From the NCBI GenBank assembly GCA_009768925.2, contig VHIT02000039.1, positions 62,001 to 126,000 of the forward strand: a stretch of 64,000 nt of DNA, given 5' to 3'. Positions 1 through 10,800 of this stretch are shown here, piece by piece. Positions within the stretch are counted from its first letter, which is position 1, and the number at the start of each line of letters is the position of its first letter. Under the pieces are notes generated by a model, which saw only the letters and a list, made by a program, of their open reading frames with translations, made no database searches and had not been told where the DNA came from. Source of the stretch: Cryptosporidium bovis (taxonomy: Eukaryota > Apicomplexa > Conoidasida > Eucoccidiorida > Cryptosporidiidae). The translations under genes were made by a program, and so were the position numbers.

Positions 1-367
1 GATTTGTTATCTCTACAACAACTTATAACGAGGGTTTAGTGACGAATTAGAATAGACTCTGTCAAGTCCGCTAGTCTAGTGTTCTTCCTAATATCTTCTC
101 CTAAGAACTGTAGATCTCGGGAGCACTAAATCGAATAAATAGACACTATAAATCACAGTATAAATATAGTGATTAAGTTGTAAATTTATATATACATCCA
201 AGGGACTTCTAACATTACCAGAAACCACCGTTTCCTTCTCCCCCCGTAACTCTTAGAATTAACTAGATATATCATAGTCTAAATAGCAGTGACTACTATT
301 GCTGTTCTAGATTAAAGGGAAAATGACAATACACCTGCCAAGATCACCACTAGTAACTGCATTATTA
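1..367. other. Left-edge non-coding stretch downstream of the eL18 gene
   Basis: This is the window edge. It holds the probable 3' UTR of the minus-strand eL18 gene and unassigned sequence. I see no convincing ORF, RNA gene or repeat. Any gene further left would be outside the window. Confidence 0.5.
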
Positions 368-931
368 CTATGCCTTGTAGGCTCTAGAAGCTCTTCTACC
401 TCTCGCTTTCTCGAATTTGCGTCCCTTAGAACATATACGAGGTCTAGTTGTGCTCTTTGGTAAACCTGGAGCTCTTCCGAAGTATTTCTCTTGTTTTCTA
501 GCTTTGGTTTTTCCACGCAACAATACAACATTTGAGCCCTTTGGGGATCTCAATGCCAATTGATCAAATGTAATGCACTCGCCACCGTACTTCTCTATAT
601 GCTTTCTTGCTGTCTCTGTGAATCTGAGAGCGCAGACAGTGAGCTTCGGGATCTTCAAAACTCTTGTGTCATCAGTGACAGTTCCGACGACAGCAGCAAT
701 TTTATTCTCCTTGCCATCCATAAATCTTGCAAGACGGGAAACAGAAATAGGAGCTTGGAATCTCCTGGCCATCTTTAATCGACGAAGAACTGTATTGTTG
801 AATGAAGAGTCTGTTCGACGTCCCAAGAAAGTGTAAAGTTTAGACAACAAAACACGGTAAGGGTTTGTTGATTTTGTCCTCTTCGAGTGAGTCTTCTTAA
901 CACGGCCACCTGCCTTTAGATCGATACCCAT
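368..931 (-). CDS. RPL18: 60S ribosomal protein L18 (eL18)
   Basis: This gene encodes a structural protein of the cytosolic large ribosomal subunit. The 187-residue product begins MGIDLKAGGRVKKTHSKR and ends in the basic tail RKFEKARGRRASRAYKA. Both ends, and the internal FLGRRTDSSFN and KAGGECITFDQLA-like segments, are typical of eukaryotic eL18, and the length matches the family (about 185-190 residues). The ATG at 931 is the only start that gives the canonical N-terminus, and no intron is needed. The upstream gap (932-1453) carries two GGCGCC boxes about 280-305 bp from the start, which may contribute to its regulation. Recognition is from protein sequence alone and is secure. Confidence 0.97.
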   Translation of the reverse strand: MGIDLKAGGRVKKTHSKRTKSTNPYRVLLSKLYTFLGRRTDSSFNNTVLRRLKMARRFQAPISVSRLARFMDGKENKIAAVVGTVTDDTRVLKIPKLTVCALRFTETARKHIEKYGGECITFDQLALRSPKGSNVVLLRGKTKARKQEKYFGRAPGLPKSTTRPRICSKGRKFEKARGRRASRAYKA

Positions 932-1453
932 TTTAAATTCCTATAAACCAACAAAACAATAGTCTATTTACTCTGAAAAAAATAAAGAAAATATTGCTTA
1001 TATTTTACTAGCCAAACACTGGGCCTAACTTTATCTTTTTAAATTTTAATTACGTACTCACGTTTTCCTGTTATATAATACCTTTTTTTATATTAGCTTT
1101 ATTGTTCATTTGTCTCTATTTTTACCTTAATATTCATACTAATACTTTTACTATTATTAATACCATCTGTTTTAAGAGACGCCAATTGATTTATAATAGA
1201 TAACCTGAGGCGCCAATGTGTTGGTGCCCATGGCGCCCAAGTATATGTACTCATTGACAAAAATAACAAAGTCACAAAATTAAGAGGCAAATTATTAATT
1301 GAACAATATTTAAATGGTGGGGTGGGGGAAGGTCTGGTAACTTATACATATGTGATTGCACGTGTCTTCATGATAGAAACGCAATGCAACTATTTAGGTT
1401 GTTTTACATTAAGGAAAGATTAATATTTGGGCATTTGGTTTTGAACTGCAACA
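932..1453. other. Intergenic region: eL18 promoter and coiled-coil gene 3' end
   Basis: About 520 bp separate two minus-strand genes. It should contain the eL18 promoter and the 3' UTR of the coiled-coil gene. Notable words are GGCGCCA at 1209-1215, TGGCGCC at 1231-1237 and a GACGCCA-type half site near 1178. A short T/G-rich tract with GGGGTGGGGG lies near 1318-1328. No RNA gene was recognised. Confidence 0.6.
1209..1237. promoter_or_regulatory. Paired GGCGCC (E2F-like) boxes upstream of eL18
   Basis: GGCGCCA (1209-1215) and TGGCGCC (1231-1237) lie 15 bp apart in AT-rich DNA upstream of the eL18 start. TGGCGCCA-like words have been reported as enriched, E2F-like promoter motifs in Cryptosporidium. 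The assignment to E2F is inference. Confidence 0.4.
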
Positions 1454-4400
1454 TTACTTTTGCAGTGCAGCAGAAAGCCTTCTTTCAAGTTTCTTAGCAA
1501 TGACTTGCATTTGTTGGTCGATAAATTGTTTCCATGCTACAACCTCCTCTTGTCTACTACTTGAAGTTGAAAATTCGCTGTCCCATTGCTTCATTCCTTT
1601 CTTCCACTGTCTTAGGCTATTAAGTTCGTGTTCAAGTAGTTTTCTAGCTGAATCCTTTGATAGTGAGTTGGAATTACTTATAACTGAGCCGCTTGAAGGG
1701 CGAATATTGCTTTTAGACGAGTTGATCTTCGGAATCCCAGAATCAATGTGATTACACTCCCCTGAACAACCTGCATTCATAGAAGAGTTTAGATTAATAT
1801 GATCATATTGCGGCTTACAAATATTTCTATTAAGCCTCTGTTGAATAAGATTGTTACTATTGTTTACAATAATATCTGCACTTCCATCGCATCGTAGTCC
1901 TAATTGGTTGTAGCTTGTATGTTTTTCGGCATTGTCGTTATTTGGAGTATCTGCGGATAAAAACCCAATTCTTTCTTCAGCCGGATTTCCTTTGGACATA
2001 TTGGACTCACTACTTTTTTTTAACTCATTTAATTCATTTTTTATGTCATGTAATAGAGGCATTAAAACCATTGGAGATTCTGGATGTAAAACTGGTGAGT
2101 TGTTTGTAAGCGTAGATAAAATGTTATGTCTATTGCCAATATTACCCTTGCTTATTAGTGATAGAGAGGAGGGCCTATTTAAATTTTCCTTTTCACTACA
2201 CACACTCTCATTTTTGTTACTCCGATTTGAATTGTCGTTTACATATTGAACAGAACCCTCCTCATTAGAATCTGTATATACTAAATTATTAATAAACTTG
2301 GAACTTTTTCTTTTCTCTGTGAGTTGTCGCAACTCTTTGAGTAAATTCTTCTCACGGTTTTCAGTTGCTTGTAATTTTTCAAATAACTTATTCATAGTTT
2401 TCTCCAAAGATATCATTATTTGATTATTGTCGTTCATGTTGGCTCCATTTTCAGAAGACTTGTTATTTTTTGGATTATTTAATGTATCGGAAGACACAGA
2501 ATCAGGTATAGTAGTGTTCTTTTGTTGCACCTTTGCCTCACCCTGTTCGCAAGTATTTGCTAGACTTGCTATTTCATTTATTTGTTTATGTAAATGCAAA
2601 ATTGTGAACAATAAGTCTTCTTTCTGCTTCATTTCCTCCTTTATTTGTTGTTGAAGTATTTGATATGTTTTATGTGTTTCTTTCTCCATCTCCCTATTTT
2701 TTATTTCCAAATCCTCAATCATCTTACGTAACTCACCTATCTCCTCTTTTTCTTTGATTGAAGACGAGTATCTTTCATCAAGTAATTCCTTTTCGCGAGT
2801 CTTCAATATATCTTCTACTTCATGTAATATGTCTTCATTCCTCTGTATTGCTAATTCTCTTTCAAATAATTGTTTGTCCTTCTCCTCTATTCTTATCAAC
2901 TCGTCTATCAGGGGTTTCCTTTCCAATTGAAGTTGTTTTTCTTTTTCGTCCAAATAGAGTTCTTTCTCCTCTAAATCTTTTTCTCTTACTAGCAATTCCC
3001 TATTTCTTTCATCATTAATTCTTTCTCTATCTCTCAATTCCGATTCCCTTGATACAAAATCTTCCTCTCTTTCGGTCAGTATTGTTTCTCTTTTAATTAT
3101 GATAGACTCCTTATTTCTATTGTACGCTTCCTTTTCCTCCACTTTAACTTCTCTAATAGTTAAACCCTCCTCAATTAACTTAGTTTTCTGACTTAGTGAA
3201 GTCATTTCTCTTTCCAAATCACTTAAACCCATCTCTTTCTCCAACAAACATTTTTCTTTTTGTATTAATTTGTTCTCCCTTTCTACCAATGTCCTTTCTC
3301 TTTCTGAAAATCTTTGTTCCTTTTTATTTAAATTGTTTTCTCTTTCAAACAATATTTCCTCTTTCTCACTCAAAGATTTCTTTTCTGACTCTGACAAAGT
3401 TACTCTTTGTGTATTCAAAAATAACTCCCTATTTTCTAGCTCCTTTTCTTTAATTGATATATTTTTTTGACGCTTGTCCAATTCTAACCAAAAATCTTCA
3501 AATTCTTTTTGTCTATTCTCCAATTCATTTATATATAAATCAAATTCTTTTTGTTTACTCTCCAAATCCAATTTTTGTGCATTCAACAGGCTTTGTAAAT
3601 CATTTACAGATGACTCTCTTGTTTCCAATTCACGTAATTTTAACTCGAGTTTTGAATGCTCAAGCGAATGTTTTTTTTTATCCTCTTCCATATTTGATTT
3701 TAAAATATCAATCTCATTGTTCCTCTCACAAAGTTTTTCCTCTAATCCCTTAATTCTCTCTTCGTATATACTCCTTATCTTTTCAATATCATCTTTATTC
3801 TGTTTGATTTCATTACTTTCTTCTACCATTTTTGCATGTAAAATTCGCTCCTTTTCCTCCAACAAACACGATTTCCCTGCCAAAATTTGTTCTCTACCTT
3901 CGAGCTCGACTTTTAATTGGTTTAACGAGTCTTGTAACTTCTCTTGTTCATTCTTACGAGACTTTAACTCAAACTCTTGTTTCTTAAGTCCTTCCTTGAA
4001 ATATTCAAGCTCTTTTTTCATTGAATCCGCCTCATTTTTAATCTTTTCCTCTTCAAGTTTCTTGTATTCCTCAAACTTATTTTTACTTTCCTCTAATTCT
4101 TTCATTCCTCTTTCTAATTCGATCGCAGTCTTTTCCATCTCAAATGCCTTTTTCATGTTACTAGATTCCTGTTCTTTCTGAGTTTTTTCTATATTAAGAG
4201 AATAGTCCTCCACCATTTTATTGAAACTTTGTTCTCTCATGTTCAAATCATCAACATAAGCTTCATACTCTTTTCGCTTATCTAATATTTCATTTTCTAA
4301 ATTAGTTACCTTTCTAGCTCTTTGTTCAAGCTCCTTATCTCTCATATTAATGCTATCCTCTTGACTTTTTAACTTTTCCTCTAGATTATTTAAGTACTCC

Positions 4401-5278
4401 TCCCTGTCTTTCAAACTCACTTCTTTCGAAGCAATATAAACTTCCTTTTCACTTATTTCTATTTCTCTTTCACTATAGTTATTAACTGAATTTTCCAGAT
4501 CATCAAATTTCATTCTTAAAGAAACTATTTCTTCATTCCTTAATTTAATATCCTCAATTACTTCCTCAATAGTTGAGTAATTATTAGATTCGATAATAGT
4601 CTTAATATGAACAAGGCTCTCCTGTAAACAATTAAATTGATCCAAGACTGTTTCATTTTCAATTTTTTCTATGCTTAATTTCTCCTTTAAATCTTGTATT
4701 TTATCTTCATACTCCTTAAGTATTTCGTTTCTAACATTCTCAATTTTATTTGATTCTCCTATTGAATCAATCTCACATTTCAACTTTTGATTTTCAGCCT
4801 TGTACTCAGAGATTACATCCTTGTAACTATTTATTTCATTAGTTAATTCTATTATTCTATTATCAAGAACTTCATTTATCTTGTCATTTGACATTGTGTT
4901 TTCTAGTTCATCTATTCTCTTTAGAGCTTCATTATATAACTCCCAATAACTGTCTTTCTCATTTTCAATATCATTGCACTCATTCTGTTCAGTTATCAAT
5001 CGTTCCAATCTTTCTAACTCTTGTACTAATTGAATATTTCTCTCCTTCTCTAAACCTAATTCAGTTTCAAGCTTCCTACTTTTACTTTCAATTGTAGATA
5101 ACTCCTCTCTACTTTTATGATACAGTAAACGTTCTGCTTTCACTTGCTGCTGCAAATCTTCCATTGCATCCCGTACTAAAACCATAAATCTTGCACTATC
5201 TGGGTCATTCTCATCAAGAATTCCCACAGACATATTTAACTCATTTTTTTGGATGTTCTCACCTATTTCCAGTTCCAT
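1454..5278 (-). CDS. Large coiled-coil protein, function unknown
   Basis: I do not recognise a named family. The 1274-residue product is almost entirely Glu/Lys/Arg/Leu-rich coiled coil from about residue 35 to 920. In the middle (about 280-900) it shows a recurring roughly 7/14-residue pattern of the type 'ERE..L..KE', as in LSEKEEILFERENNLNKKEQ. An Asn/Ser-rich, probably disordered region follows (about 930-1190). A compact C-terminal segment starts near LEHELNSLRQWKKGMKQW and ends RRLSAALQK. There is no signal peptide or membrane segment. Such proteins in apicomplexans are often cytoskeletal, centrosomal or apical scaffolds, but that is only inference. The start ATG at 5278 is the first in the frame. 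A GGCGCCA box sits about 470 bp upstream. Confidence 0.85.
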   Translation of the reverse strand: MELEIGENIQKNELNMSVGILDENDPDSARFMVLVRDAMEDLQQQVKAERLLYHKSREELSTIESKSRKLETELGLEKERNIQLVQELERLERLITEQNECNDIENEKDSYWELYNEALKRIDELENTMSNDKINEVLDNRIIELTNEINSYKDVISEYKAENQKLKCEIDSIGESNKIENVRNEILKEYEDKIQDLKEKLSIEKIENETVLDQFNCLQESLVHIKTIIESNNYSTIEEVIEDIKLRNEEIVSLRMKFDDLENSVNNYSEREIEISEKEVYIASKEVSLKDREEYLNNLEEKLKSQEDSINMRDKELEQRARKVTNLENEILDKRKEYEAYVDDLNMREQSFNKMVEDYSLNIEKTQKEQESSNMKKAFEMEKTAIELERGMKELEESKNKFEEYKKLEEEKIKNEADSMKKELEYFKEGLKKQEFELKSRKNEQEKLQDSLNQLKVELEGREQILAGKSCLLEEKERILHAKMVEESNEIKQNKDDIEKIRSIYEERIKGLEEKLCERNNEIDILKSNMEEDKKKHSLEHSKLELKLRELETRESSVNDLQSLLNAQKLDLESKQKEFDLYINELENRQKEFEDFWLELDKRQKNISIKEKELENRELFLNTQRVTLSESEKKSLSEKEEILFERENNLNKKEQRFSERERTLVERENKLIQKEKCLLEKEMGLSDLEREMTSLSQKTKLIEEGLTIREVKVEEKEAYNRNKESIIIKRETILTEREEDFVSRESELRDRERINDERNRELLVREKDLEEKELYLDEKEKQLQLERKPLIDELIRIEEKDKQLFERELAIQRNEDILHEVEDILKTREKELLDERYSSSIKEKEEIGELRKMIEDLEIKNREMEKETHKTYQILQQQIKEEMKQKEDLLFTILHLHKQINEIASLANTCEQGEAKVQQKNTTIPDSVSSDTLNNPKNNKSSENGANMNDNNQIMISLEKTMNKLFEKLQATENREKNLLKELRQLTEKRKSSKFINNLVYTDSNEEGSVQYVNDNSNRSNKNESVCSEKENLNRPSSLSLISKGNIGNRHNILSTLTNNSPVLHPESPMVLMPLLHDIKNELNELKKSSESNMSKGNPAEERIGFLSADTPNNDNAEKHTSYNQLGLRCDGSADIIVNNSNNLIQQRLNRNICKPQYDHINLNSSMNAGCSGECNHIDSGIPKINSSKSNIRPSSGSVISNSNSLSKDSARKLLEHELNSLRQWKKGMKQWDSEFSTSSSRQEEVVAWKQFIDQQMQVIAKKLERRLSAALQK

Positions 5279-5744
5279 TTTGTTGTCAATAATATCAAAA
5301 ATAGTTTATGTAGTGCAAATAAATATACATTTATACATACACATGTACGTTTATGTTTATTTGGATAAATTATATACAATTATTCATTCGAATATAATCC
5401 ACCCCAAAATTTAATTTCAAACAAAGAAAGTAATTTCTTAAATAAATCAGTGTAAATTATTTCTCTAAACAGATTATTTGCTTATATCAAGAAATATACC
5501 CCTATAATTGAAACTATCTTTTAATCAAAATTTGATGAATAGCCCAACCTTCTGCTGCTTCCTGAAAAGAAAGTTTCACTCCTCAATAATAAAGTGCAAA
5601 CAAACAATATACTTTTCATATATATATTCAATATATAAATGTATAATTACATATAAATATGTATTTTTTCCACTTCTTTTGTTTCCTCCAGCTCCTGCTT
5701 TGCCTTACCCCACACATTGTCTATATCGGTTTCAAAAAATACTA

Positions 5745-5751
5745 GGCGCCA
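5745..5751. promoter_or_regulatory. GGCGCCA box (E2F-like)
   Basis: The word AGGCGCCA is present about 470 bp upstream of the coiled-coil gene start. It matches the TGGCGCCA-type motif seen at other promoters in this window. Confidence 0.35.
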
Positions 5752-6262
5752 ATTTTGCATGTAGTATGAATCCCCGCCACCACTAATTAGCAGAACTGCA
5801 TATTCTTATCCTGTAATTTGATACACAAAAAAATGCTAAAATAAAAAAACATTAAAAATACATTTTAAAAGTAACGCGATAATACAATGTTCAATTGATA
5901 ATCATGTAATTGTTCTTTTTATCCTTTAATACTACCACTTATTGTTCCTTAATGACATTTTCTCAATTGGAAATTGAGTGAATTAATTAAAAAAATAGAT
6001 AACATGAATGAAAACATTATTCCCACACTAATAATCTGCTTCTCACAGAAGAAAATTGCCTTATGTAGCTTTGGTACCTCCAAATAACCAATGAAAAAAT
6101 AAGGTATAGATCTGCCATAAACTTTTAACTTACAAAAAGCAACTGAAATAGAAAAATGCAAATCACAATACACATTTCACACCAGAAAAAGTAAGCACAC
6201 TCGTTCCTTCGATTATATATAAGTTATTTCCAATACCATTATAATTATGTATTTGTCAGGTT

Positions 6263-6318
6263 AGACGTTACGTCTTGTAGAGTATTGCACTATACAGGAC
6301 GTTACGATGACGTCGTCC
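6263..6318. promoter_or_regulatory. ACGT-core palindrome cluster
   Basis: AGACGTTACGTCT (6263-6275) is a perfect 13-base inverted repeat. GACGTTACG recurs at 6298-6306 and is followed by GATGACGTCGTCC, which contains a GACGTC palindrome. Clustered dyads of this kind suggest a protein-binding site or a folded RNA. The function is unknown. Confidence 0.3.
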
Positions 6319-7820
6319 CAAAGAGACAGAGACAAAGATCAAATGCAGCATAACTTAGTGTATTCCCTCGGATGTGTTCGTAATGCTTCATCCATTTGTA
6401 AATTCGAACCTAATTTACTCCCACCGAAAAATAGTGACTGCTGTTTAAGCTTGGTTTAAAAAGTATGAGTTTGTAACTATTTTCTTTGCCCTAGCGGCAC
6501 GCACTAAAACAGATATTATTCAGCGCTACAATGGCCAATCTAGAATTACATAAGATTTTCGGGAGTAATAACATGAATTCAAGCATATGATTGGTAATGT
6601 TTACTTATGGAGCCGCTACATTTGTCTACTTAACTTAACATGATGCATAATCATACAGATACGCTCAGATATCAAGTTTTCTGGGTTTGACTTAAATATT
6701 AAGTTCACATCACGTTTATTCATTATATTGTCAAATGTACAGTTCCTTTTGTTTATTTCAGGGCTGAACTCATAATTACCCATGACGTACTTTTAGTTAA
6801 CGAGGAACCAACTCAATCGCCATGGGAACAGTTACGTTTCGTCGTACTTTTTTGTTTAAAGATAAAGTACTGCAACTATACGTATAATGGAGATAAAATA
6901 ATTCAGTTTTTCGAACATACGGAGATATACTTGGAGGTAATACTTCATGGTAACCTTGTACTACGAAGATAAACAGGTTGTTCCTTTTTCACTATTTTGC
7001 TCTGAAAATCAAACAATAGCGCACTAAACACCAGGTAGATGTCATATTTCAACAAGGCTCAATTCGGGAAAAGTAAGACTATTAAAAGTTAAAGTTTGCT
7101 CATCAATTTGCTATTAAAATAAATATTTCATCATCCACATTAATCATAATATACCTCTATTTAAGTATTTGATTAATTGTCCACATGTAAATACCGCCAA
7201 GCATGTACCGGTATTTATGTTTTATATAGAACAGCGTTGTTTCTTCCACATCGGTAGTGGCGGCTATTGAGTCGGTGCGTTTTGTCTCTTTGTGGCCGCC
7301 GGCGGTTGTTGTATTACTATTTGGAGTTGAATTAGTAGAAATCTTAATAATACTCAAGAAAAAAAATTAGAGTATAATAAAAAAAGACTCGTGGGTGAGG
7401 TATAGACTTTACAGCTGAAAGAAATAATATTTGGGAGGTTGTTTGTTGGAATTTATTTTTTTATACTTAGTTGAGAATTATAAGTCCTCCCACTTAAATT
7501 AAAGTGAGGGTTAAAAAAGTAAGCAGATATCTACAGGAGTTTGTGGGTATTCATTTGTGAGATTTTTATTTTTTTAACTTGAAATCATCTTGGTTTTGAA
7601 GATTTGAAGTTTATATAACCGTTATTTTCTAATTTCCATGGTTTAAATTGGTTAACAATACATATTAGAAGAATTTATTAATATTTATATATGTCAATAA
7701 AAAATTTTAAATAAGTGTATTTTAAGCTTTAGACTCCCACAGCTTTTATTGTTTATTTATAATTTATCAATATAGACGTTTAAAGTGCATATAAGGTTGA
7801 ACCCACGTTTAGATTGTATA

Positions 7821-10800
7821 ATGAATGGTGGCAACAACATATTACCGACTATGTCGACTTATGGAAGAGAGATGGATCACAATCACTATAGTGGATTATC
7901 ATCTTCAGGAAATTCAAATATGTTAACTAGTTATCCAATACTATACCAGAATAATCACCACGGTAATCCTGCAGGAGATCTTTTGACTCTCCAAATGCAG
8001 TTACAAGGTAATTCATCTAGTGATAATGAAAACACGTTAGCAGCATTACAAAGGAATTGGATTGCTTTGCAACAAAGTAATAATAACGTCAATGGCAATG
8101 GAGCTGGAGGTAATGGGGGAATGTTGCATTCGTCGATTCATCATCAATCTGGTATGCCAATTTCAAACGATGAAATGAATTATATGAGAAATTTAATACC
8201 AATAGGTGGTAGCAACTCTTCTCCTTTGCACTCTAATCAGTCAACTTTATTGGACTCACTTAAGTTTGGGAGTGGTTTGGAACCCCCTAATCAGGTTTCT
8301 CCATATGGTCATCACCATCTGAATGCTAGTAATACCTTACAACCTAGTATAATGGATAATAGTATTTTAGTTAATAGTGTTGGTGTTTCTGGAATGAATC
8401 GTAACAATGCTACGAATATCGGAGCTTCGTCTAATGGTAGACTTCAGATGTCAATGAACCCAAATGCTGGACTAGGAGTGAATGTTGACATGGTTCAAAA
8501 TAACAATATGCTTCCCCTTGGTTGTGGAAATGCTTTAGGTGGTGGTGTTGTTATGAATGCTAATGCTGGTAGTAATATAGAATGGCAGGGTGGAATACCT
8601 ATTAGAAATATACCTGACCTCATGACAATGTTGGACTTATCAGATATACCACCACATGTTCAAATTCCTAAATACTATGAGGGAATAAAAATATCATTGG
8701 GTGAGGCAGGTAGGGAAATATTGCGCTGTTATATTAACCAGAGGGGTATAAGAGGGAAATTTATGAGTTCCAGTAACTTGCAACAATTATTAAGAGTTGC
8801 TCATCAATGTGGACTGTGGAACGCTGCAGTAAGATTGCATTTAGAATTTATTGGTGAAATTCCAATGACTGCTAGTCATGCGGAGATGAGAAAATATAAA
8901 AGCCTACAGACAAAGCGCAGATTATCTAAAAGAATTTCGGTTTTGTCCAAGTTTGGTGCTCCAGTTGTAAGGAGAGCGGATGGTGAGGAGACTATAGAAT
9001 ATAGGGACGGAATGAAATTATCACTTGGAGTCGATGGAAGAAAATTGTTACTTAAGAGAATAAGAGAAACAAGAAGCTCAAGAGAAAATGAAATTAATAG
9101 TTTGTTTTCAAAGTATGGCCTGAAATATAGCCAACTTAGAAACGCAACTATACATGAATTATGCAGAATGGCTTATGTATGTGGCTTATGGGAAGAGGCT
9201 GTTAAACTTCATTTTCAGCATATAAGAAAAAAAGCGCATGAGAATAATAATAATCAGCAAGAGTCTGGGAGTGATCTTGATAGTGAGATAGATATAAATA
9301 AAGAGAGGGTAGAAGATGAAATGTTGCCAAACAGTTTTCTGCAACAGTTGAATACGCCAAGAATCGACTTGTTAAATGGAAATGGTCCTAGCGGGAATCT
9401 TGGTCCAGGTGGAATTAACCAAGGCTCTTCGATTGTTGGTTCTATGGGAGTTGATTCAGTACATAATGTGAATAGTAATGCTTCTGGGAACTCTGGATCC
9501 GCTAATCACTTACATTCATCAATTCATCATCCTTCAACGCAAGTCTCTGATAGTCTTGGTCGCTTTGGTATTTCAGCGCTTGGAAACACAATTGCAAATA
9601 GTAATAGTGATAATAAGAGTGTTGAAAGCAATATTGGGGGTACCAACGTAAATATGCATCCATTGGTAGTTAATAGTTCTGGCAATAACTCCTCTAATGC
9701 AGTGCCCAACAATCATGCATTAACAGGAGATCATATAAATTACGATGATTATAGCAATTATATTTTGGATGGTGCCAATTCCTCAACAACTGAAAATGGA
9801 AGTAAGAATAAGAATAGTGGAGGTAGTGACAGTAATGGTGTAGAGATAGGTAATACGACAAACGATATTATTAATAAGGTATTAGGCAACACTAAAAGTC
9901 CTTCTGTAAATCACAGTAATAATGGAATCGATAATGAGGGTTTACTTGGGATTTCTACAGGGGCTTTGGGTGCATTTATTGGTCAAATCTCAAATGATGA
10001 TAATAGAAATGATAATAATAGTGTTGATAGTGTTAGTGTAAACAATAGTAATAGTATTGTCATTTGTGCAAATAAAGGTTCGGTAAATGGTAAAATTCCT
10101 GGGTTTGATGGTGGTGTAAATGTGCCACCTGGAAATGTAGTTGGTGGTAGTAATTATGAGAATTATCCATTATTGACATCAAATGCTAATAGCACTACTG
10201 CTAACACGTCAGTGAGAAAAAAGAGTAAAGTAAATCATCCTAGCATGGATAATGGTAACAATAACATAAATGGAATAATTGCCTCAAATGAGGTGTCACA
10301 TCCAAATACATCATCATTTGTTATAGAGACAATATCAGGTATTTTAGGTGATGAGTCGATCGATGTTAATGGTAGTAGTAATGACGTCAGTAATAATAAC
10401 AATAAAAGTGGGAATAATTTATCTTCATTATTAGGAAACGATGTCAATATCAATCAGAATAACGATATACCTCAACTATCGGCTGTTGTTGTTTTAGCAA
10501 CTGCTAAAGCCGCTGAAGCTGCTCAAAATACCGTGAAAGTGTCAGAGAATAAAAATGAGAAATTTGAAGAAGATAATGGCTCTAAGGATAATAACGGTAT
10601 TAATATGGACAACAAAAATATTAGTGATACTAATGTAATGTTGAAGTCAGCACTGTCCTCATTAAATGGCGACAGTAGTGTCGGAGATAACAATTTGTCA
10701 ATGTTAGGAAAAAAATTATCTACAAGTTATTCTGAGGATTTCACTAATAATACTACTACTGGTGGAGCAATGGTACCACTAGATTGTGATGAATACAATA

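Larger units (their letters stand above)
5279..7784. other. 2.5 kb divergent promoter region with ACGT-rich palindromes
   Basis: This gap separates the minus-strand coiled-coil gene from the plus-strand Asn-rich gene and so should hold both promoters. It carries GGCGCCA at 5745-5751, a perfect inverted repeat AGACGTTACGTCT at 6263-6275, and a second GACGTTACG copy at 6298-6306 followed by TGACGTCG. TACCGGTA lies at 7206-7213, and a GC-rich patch GGCCGCCGGCGG near 7293-7304. Several short ORFs here look like chance. It is long for this genome and may hide an unannotated RNA. Confidence 0.5.

Noticed and set aside
3474-4181. 235-codon plus-strand open frame, Ser/Phe/Leu-rich
   Set aside because: It is antisense to the coiled-coil gene; Glu/Lys-rich coding always gives Phe/Ser/Leu-rich antisense frames. 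Same for the other plus-strand frames at 1500-5097.
5508-6173. Two short ORFs (plus 5508-5786; minus 5949-6173)
   Set aside because: Biased Tyr/Phe/Ile composition in AT-rich promoter DNA, non-ATG or late starts, no domain or splice context.
6326-6350. ACAGAGACAAAGATCAAATG, partly like U6 or U2 snRNA words
   Set aside because: Only isolated short matches; no 5' stem, branch-site region or Sm site in the right order.
7157-7357. 66-codon minus-strand ORF
   Set aside because: Ser/Thr/Asn-rich with no recognisable domain, in the probable leader of the Asn-rich gene; likely chance.
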